Part shown: positions 1-4,625 of the stretch, piece after piece
Layout: every line of letters begins with the position of its first letter
Numbering within the stretch: the stretch's first letter is position 1
Assembly: GCA_029939965.1 (NCBI GenBank)
Contig: JAOZRY010000157.1
Location: 1-6,911 of the forward strand
DNA length: 6,911 bases
Direction of reading: 5' to 3'
Origin: Bacteroidales bacterium
Lineage (GTDB): Bacteria; Bacteroidota; Bacteroidia; Bacteroidales; 4484-276
The notes under the pieces: model-generated
What the model saw: the letters and a program-made list of their open reading frames with translations, nothing else
Databases searched by the model: none
What the model was told of the DNA's origin: nothing
Made by a program: the position numbers and the translations under genes

Positions 1-108
1 GTGCAGAGCACCGGAATATTTATTATTGGGTTTAATATTTCGGTGCGCTGCACCTCGTGTTTTCGTGGAGGTGCATTTTCTATAAATATTACCGGTGCGC
101 TGCACCTG
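1..108. repeat. REP-like palindromic repeat cluster (three copies)
   Basis: Three copies of a short palindrome with arms GGTGC/GCACC around a 3-base loop are visible. Copy 1 occupies 1-20 (cut by the window edge, loop AGA), copy 2 34-54 and copy 3 85-108. Each copy carries an AATATT flank on the same side of the palindrome. Copy 1 is inverted relative to copies 2 and 3, and copies 1 and 2 form an imperfect inverted repeat (18 of 20 bases) around a 13-base AT-rich spacer. A further perfect 8-base stem, TGCACCTC (49-56) with GAGGTGCA (68-75), links copy 2 to a half-copy of the motif. Paired palindromes of this kind resemble REP/BIME elements, which in other bacteria are mobilised by REP-associated tyrosine transposases (Y1 family). 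No transposase gene is visible here, so mobility is inferred. The structures could also fold in RNA and act as a transcript end for a gene to the left. Confidence 0.7.
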
Positions 109-195
109 TTCATTTTCAGGAAAGACATCAATTTGGCCTACTTTACAAGGGTAGCCCAAACTATCATATAATTTCTTACTAAACTCACAAGGCAT
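1..195 (-). CDS. Partial open frame running off the left edge, unknown protein
   Basis: From an ATG at 195-193 the minus strand stays open for 65 codons to base 1 with no stop. The frame is open back to 246, where it is closed by a TAG at 249-247. The first 30 residues or so have a balanced, protein-like composition (the start reads MPCEFSKKLYDSLGY). From about residue 31 the frame enters the palindromic repeats and becomes basic and low in hydrophobic residues. I do not recognise a family. It could be the 5' end of a gene whose coding region has absorbed repeats, a decayed gene fragment, or a chance frame. The abrupt change of character at the repeat boundary favours a relic or a protein with a repeat-derived tail. 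No convincing promoter is seen upstream of it. Confidence 0.25.
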   Translation of the reverse strand, partial: MPCEFSKKLYDSLGYPCKVGQIDVFPENEQVQRTGNIYRKCTSTKTRGAAHRNIKPNNKYSGALH

Positions 196-350
196 CAAAC
201 CAATTTTTAAAAAATGGCAGTGCGAAAGGATACCTCCTATAAAAGCCTACAACACATCGTATCAACACAAAGTGGCTAAGTGAGAACAATATTTTTATGA
301 GCTATTCATTCAATAAAAACTATCCGCTTTCAAAAATATTTGTAATAATT
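196..350. other. Intergenic stretch with no supported gene
   Basis: This AT-rich stretch lies between the minus-strand open frame and the rpmG promoter. No frame of useful length, tRNA-like fold or strong hairpin is visible, and nothing resembling rpmB (ribosomal protein bL28), which often precedes rpmG in this phylum, is present on either strand. It probably contains the divergent upstream region of whatever lies to the left. Confidence 0.5.
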
Positions 351-382
351 ATTGGCTATTATGAAATAAGTTTTTACTTTTG
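351..382 (+). promoter_or_regulatory. Bacteroidota-type promoter of rpmG
   Basis: The sequence shows ATTG at 351-354 and a perfect TAnnTTTG box (TACTTTTG) at 375-382, separated by 20 bp. This matches the -33/-7 consensus known for the primary sigma factor of Bacteroidota. Transcription should start near 388-390, giving a leader of about 25 nt before the rpmG ATG. The leader is A-rich and lacks a Shine-Dalgarno sequence, as is usual in this phylum. The position implies that rpmG and the following small gene are transcribed independently of anything to the left. Confidence 0.7.
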
Positions 383-414
383 CGCCCCTGAAAAAACTAT
401 TAAGTAAATAGAAA

Positions 415-603
415 ATGGCAAAGAAATCAAAAGACGCAAGGGTACAGGTTATTCTGGAATGTACTGAACACAAAAAGACTGGTGAGCCTGGCACTTCGAG
501 GTACATCACTACCAAAAACAAGAAGAATACACCAGACAGAATGGAATTGAAAAAATTCAATCCCATCTTAAAGAAAATGACAGTTCACAAAGAAATCAAA
601 TAA
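415..603 (+). CDS. rpmG: Large-subunit ribosomal protein bL33
   Basis: This 62-residue basic protein is a structural component of the 50S subunit that sits near the E site. The characteristic central stretch SRYITTKNKKNT (residues 28-39) followed by ELKKFNPILKK (44-54) and the C-terminal TVHKEIK is clearly the L33 pattern. It has a single cysteine (Cys16) and lacks the paired CxxC motifs of zinc-binding L33, so it is the zinc-independent (C-minus) form. The length agrees with Bacteroidota homologues and is slightly longer than the E. coli protein. The ATG start lies a sensible distance below the promoter, and the next gene begins 12 bp after its stop, so the two are almost certainly co-transcribed. 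In Bacteroides-type genomes rpmB commonly precedes this gene; here it does not. Confidence 0.96.
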   Translation: MAKKSKDARVQVILECTEHKKTGEPGTSRYITTKNKKNTPDRMELKKFNPILKKMTVHKEIK

Positions 604-615
604 AAATATTTAGAT

Positions 616-768
616 ATGGCTAAGAAAGTTGTTGCTTCACTGCAATCGAGCAGTAAAGACTTTGCAAAGGTTATTCAGATTGTAAAATCGAAAAAAACCG
701 GTGCTTATGCGTTCAAAGAAAATATCGTTCCTAACGAGAAGGTTCAGGAATTTATCAATAAAAAATAA
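616..768 (+). CDS. DUF4295 small basic protein, probable ribosomal protein bL38
   Basis: A 50-residue lysine-rich protein starts with ATG at 616, 12 bp after rpmG, and ends with TAA at 766-768. The N-terminus MAKKVVASLQ, the central KVIQIVKSKKTGAYAFKE (residues 18-35) and the motif IVPNEKVQEF (37-46) match the DUF4295 family, which is found in Bacteroidota directly between rpmG and ftsY. From memory, the Flavobacterium johnsoniae ribosome structure assigned a protein of this kind as a phylum-specific large-subunit protein named bL38; I cannot verify that the correspondence is exact. The basic character (about 11 lysines in 50 residues), the size and the partnership with bL33 all fit a ribosomal role. 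It is short enough to be missed by gene callers with a 60-codon cut-off. A strong terminator follows about 30 bp downstream, making rpmG and this gene a two-gene transcription unit. Confidence 0.88.
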   Translation: MAKKVVASLQSSSKDFAKVIQIVKSKKTGAYAFKENIVPNEKVQEFINKK

Positions 769-795
769 CGAATAATTCCTTACGGGAATATGTAT

Positions 796-830
796 GGAAG
801 CCTTTTCTGCTTATGGGGAAGGCTTTTTTT
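796..830 (+). terminator. Intrinsic terminator after the rpmG-bL38 pair
   Basis: AAGCCTT (798-804) pairs perfectly with AAGGCTT (819-825). The stem can be extended inward by two G-T wobbles and one C-G pair (805-807 with 816-818), leaving an 8-base loop. Seven T residues (824-830) run from the 3' edge of the stem, as in a rho-independent terminator. A smaller hairpin, ATTCC (775-779) with GGAAT (785-789), lies just upstream. The terminator ends only 30 bp before the ftsY start, so it either separates two transcription units or acts as a partial terminator that lowers ftsY expression relative to the ribosomal genes. Confidence 0.82.
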
Positions 831-860
831 GTATTGGTATCAAATTAACTTTTTTCCACT

Positions 861-1814
861 ATGGGATTCTTTAATGTTTTTTCGAAAAAAAAGAAAGAGA
901 AACTTGGTGAGGGTCTTGAAAAGACCAAAGCGAGTGTTTTTTCTAAATTAACCAAGGCGGTTGCAGGCAAGTCAAAGGTAGATGAAGAAGTATTAGACAA
1001 CCTGGAGGAAATTCTTGTTACATCGGATGTTGGAGTAAGCACAACACTCAAAATCATCCAACGTATCGAAGAACGTGTAGCAAAAGATAAATACTTAGGC
1101 ACTTCTGAACTTAATAGAATTTTAAAGGAAGAAATTGCAGCACTTTTGAATGAAAATGATAATGGTGAGTTGCTTAGTTTCGATTTCGAGAAACGCGAGT
1201 TACCTTATGTAATAATGGTTGTAGGTGTAAATGGTGTAGGAAAAACAACCACCATCGGCAAGTTGGCGCATCACTTTAAGAATGCCGGAAAATCGGTTGT
1301 ACTTGGTGCTTCGGATACTTTTAGAGCTGCTGCTGTTGATCAGCTCACTATTTGGGCAGAAAGAGTTGGTGTTCCTATTGTTACACAAGGCATGGGAGCT
1401 GACCCTGCCTCAGTTGCTTTCGATACACTAAAATCTGCTGTTGCAAACCACAACGAGGTGGTAATTATCGACACTGCCGGAAGGCTTCACAATAAAATAA
1501 ACCTGATGAATGAGCTCACCAAAATTAAAAAGGTGATGCAAAAAGTAATTCCCGACGCACCTCACGAAATTTTACTTATCCTGGATGCTTCCACCGGGCA
1601 AAATGCAATTGAACAGGCCAAACAGTTTACTGCTGCCACCGAAGTAAATGCGCTTGCACTAACAAAATTAGACGGTACCGCAAAAGGTGGTGTAGCAATT
1701 GGAATATCTGACCAATTCAGAATCCCTGTGAAATATATTGGCATTGGCGAACAAATGGAAGACTTGCAGATATTTAATAAATTTGAGTTTGTTGACACTC
1801 TCTTCGATCATTAA
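861..1814 (+). CDS. ftsY: Signal recognition particle receptor GTPase FtsY
   Basis: FtsY docks ribosome-nascent-chain-SRP complexes at the inner membrane and, through reciprocal GTP hydrolysis with Ffh, hands them to SecYEG. The 317-residue protein has a helical N domain (about 20-100) and the NG GTPase domain. Visible motifs are the P-loop GVNGVGKTT (122-130), the insertion-box motif DTFRAAA (152-158), DTAGR (204-208) and the guanine-specificity motif TKLDG (268-272) followed by AKGG. The N-terminus has two phenylalanines followed by a lysine cluster (residues 9-14), resembling the lipid-binding amphipathic helix of other FtsY proteins. The long acidic A domain of E. coli FtsY is absent, giving the compact form common in this phylum. 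The ATG at 861 sits 30 bp after the terminator and no strong promoter is visible between them. rimO follows after 9 bp, so these two are co-transcribed. Confidence 0.97.
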   Translation: MGFFNVFSKKKKEKLGEGLEKTKASVFSKLTKAVAGKSKVDEEVLDNLEEILVTSDVGVSTTLKIIQRIEERVAKDKYLGTSELNRILKEEIAALLNENDNGELLSFDFEKRELPYVIMVVGVNGVGKTTTIGKLAHHFKNAGKSVVLGASDTFRAAAVDQLTIWAERVGVPIVTQGMGADPASVAFDTLKSAVANHNEVVIIDTAGRLHNKINLMNELTKIKKVMQKVIPDAPHEILLILDASTGQNAIEQAKQFTAATEVNALALTKLDGTAKGGVAIGISDQFRIPVKYIGIGEQMEDLQIFNKFEFVDTLFDH

Positions 1815-1823
1815 ATCTACAAT

Positions 1824-3119
1824 TTGAAGACGAATAAAAACATCAATATCATTACCCTGGGGTGCTCTAAAAACCTGGTAGATTCTGAAGTATTGATGCA
1901 CCAACTCCAATCAGGAGGTTACACTGTTAATCATAACCCCGGAACAATTACCGAAGGAACTGTAATTATTAATACCTGTGGCTTTATTAATGATGCTAAA
2001 GAAGAATCCATTGATACTATACTTGATTTTGCCGAAGCCCGAAAAAGTGGTAAAATTGAGAGGTTGTATGTAATGGGGTGCTTATCGCAACGCTACCAAC
2101 CTCAGCTTAAAAAAGAATTTCACGAAGTAGATGCTTTTTATGGAGTTTCTGATATTTCACAAATTTTAAAAAGTTTTAGCACCGATTATCGTCAGGATCT
2201 TCTTGGCGAAAGATCAATAACCACACCTGGCCACTATGCCTATCTGAAGATTTCGGAAGGCTGCGACAGGAAATGTTCCTTTTGTGCCATTCCGCTTATT
2301 CGCGGAAAACATATTTCAAAGCCCATCGAAGAATTAATAGATGAAGCCACATTCCTTGCTTCGAAAGGTGTAAAAGAATTAATTCTGATAGCTCAGGATT
2401 TAACCTATTATGGTTTGGATATTTACAAAAAGAGGGCATTGGCTGATCTTTTAAAGGAGCTGGAAAAAATAAACGGGATCGAATGGATACGTTTGCATTA
2501 CGCCTACCCTACTAATTTCCCAACCGAAGTATTAGCAGTAATTAAGTCGTCATCAAAAATTTGTAATTATATCGACATCCCCCTACAACACATAAGCGAT
2601 CCGATTTTAAGCTCTATGAAACGTGGTCATAATGCTGATAAAATAAGGGGATTAATTAAAAAATTAAGGGAAGCAGTTCCTGATATTTCCATCAGAACAA
2701 CCATGATTGTTGGTTACCCCGGTGAAACTGAAGATGATTATAATGCCTTGAAATTATTTATACAGGAAAGTAAATTCGAACGGTTGGGGGTGTTCACTTA
2801 TTCGCACGAAGAAGACACATCAGCATATAAGCTACAGGACGAAATATATGAAGATGTGAAGCAGGAGAGAGCTTCGGAGTTGATGCAAATTCAGGAGGAT
2901 ATTTCCTTTGAAATAAACCAAGGCAGAGTTGGAAAGGTTTACCGTGTAATCATCGATCGTAAGGAAGGCGAATACTGGATTGGCCGTAGTGAGTTCGACT
3001 CGCCAGAGGTTGATAACGAGATTCTCATCCTATCGCACCATAATGTAAAACCCGGTGAATTTGTTGATATTAAAATCACTGATGCCGAGGCTTTCGACCT
3101 TTATGGAGAACCCGTTTGA
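1824..3119 (+). CDS. rimO: Ribosomal protein uS12 methylthiotransferase RimO
   Basis: RimO is a radical-SAM enzyme that adds a methylthio group to a conserved aspartate of ribosomal protein uS12 (Asp88/89 in E. coli numbering). The 431-residue protein has the N-terminal UPF0004 domain with the three cysteines of the auxiliary Fe-S cluster (Cys14 in TLGCSKN, Cys52 in NTCGF, Cys86 in MGCLSQR). The radical-SAM CxxxCxxC motif is at Cys147, Cys151 and Cys154 (GCDRKCSFCAIPLIRG), and a C-terminal TRAM domain spans roughly 365-431. TLGCSKN with the auxiliary cysteines favours RimO over MiaB. The start must be the TTG at 1824: an in-frame stop (the ftsY TAA itself) lies four codons upstream, and the first in-frame ATG would be residue 25, which would delete Cys14. 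Spacing of 9 bp to ftsY indicates an operon. Confidence 0.95.
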   Translation: MKTNKNINIITLGCSKNLVDSEVLMHQLQSGGYTVNHNPGTITEGTVIINTCGFINDAKEESIDTILDFAEARKSGKIERLYVMGCLSQRYQPQLKKEFHEVDAFYGVSDISQILKSFSTDYRQDLLGERSITTPGHYAYLKISEGCDRKCSFCAIPLIRGKHISKPIEELIDEATFLASKGVKELILIAQDLTYYGLDIYKKRALADLLKELEKINGIEWIRLHYAYPTNFPTEVLAVIKSSSKICNYIDIPLQHISDPILSSMKRGHNADKIRGLIKKLREAVPDISIRTTMIVGYPGETEDDYNALKLFIQESKFERLGVFTYSHEEDTSAYKLQDEIYEDVKQERASELMQIQEDISFEINQGRVGKVYRVIIDRKEGEYWIGRSEFDSPEVDNEILILSHHNVKPGEFVDIKITDAEAFDLYGEPV

Positions 3120-3160
3120 TTCCTGTTTTTTTCGGGTTAGTTTACTTCGTTAAAACCCAT

Positions 3161-3168
3161 TACTTTCG
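3161..3168 (+). promoter_or_regulatory. Putative -7 box of the yccF-family gene
   Basis: TACTTTCG at 3161-3168 differs by one base from the TAnnTTTG element and lies 24 bp before the ATG at 3193. No clear TTTG/TTG box is present 19-21 bp upstream, so this is a weaker match than the other two promoters. If real, it gives the membrane-protein gene its own start in addition to read-through from rimO, whose stop is 73 bp before that ATG. Confidence 0.4.
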
Positions 3169-3192
3169 CCCACCAAACCAATAACAAACTTT

Positions 3193-3570
3193 ATGAATAC
3201 TTTAGGAAATCTGATCTGGTTAATTTTTGGAGGTATAGTTGTTGCCATCGGATATATAATTGGAAGCATTTTATTGATGATTACTATTATTGGAATCCCT
3301 TTTGGAATTCAAACTCTTAAATTGGGCATTTTTGCGCTCTGGCCTTTTGGAAGTACAACGGTTCAGCGACCATCAACAACAGGATGCCTTTCTACAATCA
3401 TGAATATTATTTGGATATTATTTGGTGGTATCTGGATTGCCTTAACTCATTTCGCCTTTGGGATATTATTTGCCATTACGATTATCGGAATTCCATTCGC
3501 GCGTCAGCACTTTAAATTAGCAGGCCTTGCACTAACACCATTTGGTAGAGATATAGTTCCGGTAAGATAA
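3193..3570 (+). CDS. YccF-domain (DUF307) inner-membrane protein
   Basis: This 125-residue hydrophobic protein is built from two tandem YccF domains. Repeat 1 (residues 6-53) and repeat 2 (71-118) align without gaps at a fixed offset of 65 residues, with 26 of 48 positions identical. Shared landmarks are NxIW, FGGI, TIIGIPF (31-37 and 96-102), a following Gln and Lys, and a closing PFG. Each repeat has a long hydrophobic stretch able to span the membrane, followed by a shorter one, and a polar linker (54-66) joins them. The family, including E. coli YccF, is widespread but has no established biochemical role, so I assign none. There is no signal peptide distinct from the first membrane segment. 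The gene is the last of the plus-strand block and ends 25 bp from the convergent oxidoreductase gene; no clear terminator is visible in that gap. Confidence 0.9.
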   Translation: MNTLGNLIWLIFGGIVVAIGYIIGSILLMITIIGIPFGIQTLKLGIFALWPFGSTTVQRPSTTGCLSTIMNIIWILFGGIWIALTHFAFGILFAITIIGIPFARQHFKLAGLALTPFGRDIVPVR

Positions 3571-3595
3571 AATCAGTAATTTTCTTTCGGCACAA

Positions 3596-4546
3596 TTAGC
3601 CCTCACTACCAATTTCCAACCTTTTCCTTCCTTCATCAAACTCCTTCATAATCTCCTTTAATATATCAGATGCTGGTTTTATTTCATTAATCAATGCTGA
3701 AACCTGTCCGATCTCCATTTCACCATCATCTTCATTACCTTCAAACATTCCCTGTTTTGCACGACCATGTCCAAGCAAAGTTATTAGTTCATCACGAGTT
3801 GCTCCATTTACTTCCAGCTCCCTTACTTGCTTGCAAAACTTATTTTTAATTAACCGAACAGGCACTACACTTTTCAGGGCAAGAACCGTATCACCATCAA
3901 GAGCCTCTACAATTTTTTGTTTAAAAATTTCGTGAGCCGAAGATTCTATTGAAGCAACAAAACGGCTACCCACCTGTACACCGTCGGCACCCAAAACCAT
4001 TGCTGCAAGCATCTGGCTGCCTGTTCCAATTCCACCAGCGGCAATTAATGGTAACTCAACAGTTTTCCGAATCAATGGGATAAGATTCATTGTGGTGGTT
4101 TCTTCGATACCATTGTGGCCACCGGCTTCAAAACCCTCGGCAACGATGGCATCAACTCCTGCATCCTGCGCCTTTAAAGCAAACTTTGTATTGGCAATTA
4201 CATGAACAACCGTAATTCCATTTTCCTTAAAAAGAGCTGTATATTTTTTTGGATTTCCGGCTGAGGTAAAAACTATCTTCACATTTTCTTTCAATACAAT
4301 CTCAATAATCTCATCCATTTGCGGATAGAGCAGCGGCAAATTTACACCCCAAGGATTATTCGTTGCAGATTTCATTTTGTTTATATGCTGCTCAAAAACA
4401 TCGGGATGCATGGAACCTGCACCAATTAAACCTAACCCTCCGGCGTTAGAAACCGCCGAAGCGAGTTTCCACCCGGAACACCAGATCATACCTGCCTGAA
4501 CAATGGGATACTTAATTTTAAAAAGTTCTGTGATTTTTGTTTGCAT
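3596..4546 (-). CDS. NMO/FabK-family NAD(P)H-dependent flavin oxidoreductase
   Basis: This 316-residue TIM-barrel enzyme belongs to the FMN-dependent family that contains nitronate monooxygenases and enoyl-ACP reductase II (FabK). Visible signatures are the N-terminal YPIVQAGM (13-20), AGGLGLIGAG (35-44), the active-site segment EGFEAGGH with His144, and the FMN-phosphate motifs AAGGIG (169-174) and GVQVGSRF (189-196). The whole architecture, including the C-terminal helix after GQVSALI, resembles pneumococcal FabK as I recall it, and the length is close. Family members are usually annotated 2-nitropropane dioxygenase or nitronate monooxygenase, which oxidises alkyl nitronates using O2, but sequence alone does not decide between that and trans-2-enoyl-ACP reduction. 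It is cytoplasmic, with no signal peptide. It lies 79 bp downstream of the S46 peptidase gene on the same strand, so co-transcription is possible, although no functional link is obvious. Confidence 0.9.
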   Translation of the reverse strand: MQTKITELFKIKYPIVQAGMIWCSGWKLASAVSNAGGLGLIGAGSMHPDVFEQHINKMKSATNNPWGVNLPLLYPQMDEIIEIVLKENVKIVFTSAGNPKKYTALFKENGITVVHVIANTKFALKAQDAGVDAIVAEGFEAGGHNGIEETTTMNLIPLIRKTVELPLIAAGGIGTGSQMLAAMVLGADGVQVGSRFVASIESSAHEIFKQKIVEALDGDTVLALKSVVPVRLIKNKFCKQVRELEVNGATRDELITLLGHGRAKQGMFEGNEDDGEMEIGQVSALINEIKPASDILKEIMKEFDEGRKRLEIGSEG

Positions 4547-4625
4547 TTTATTCCAAATTTGAGGTTAAACAAAATAGATGAAGGTTTTGATAGAATGTGG
4601 CAATATTCATAGGATTTCCCGGATA

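Noticed and set aside
1..108. The repeats as a CRISPR array
   Set aside because: Only three degenerate copies are present, in mixed orientation, with unequal spacers and strong internal palindromes; no cas gene is in the window.
330..566. Minus-strand 78-codon frame opposite rpmG
   Set aside because: It is the complement of the rpmG region and its promoter; rpmG is a clear family match and the antisense product shows no known motif.
828..853. TTTG (828-831) with TAACTTTT (846-853) as an ftsY promoter
   Set aside because: The spacing is only 14 bp, the TTTG lies inside the terminator T-run, and the last base of the -7 box is wrong.
3109..3158. AACCCG/CGGGTT and GGGTT/AACCC stems after rimO as a terminator or attenuator
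   Set aside because: The stems are only 5-6 bp with large loops, compete with each other and lack a downstream T-run.
4570..4576. Minus-strand TATTTTG as a promoter for the oxidoreductase gene
   Set aside because: It is one base short of TAnnTTTG and the nearest ATTG is about 24 bp away; in AT-rich DNA this is expected by chance.
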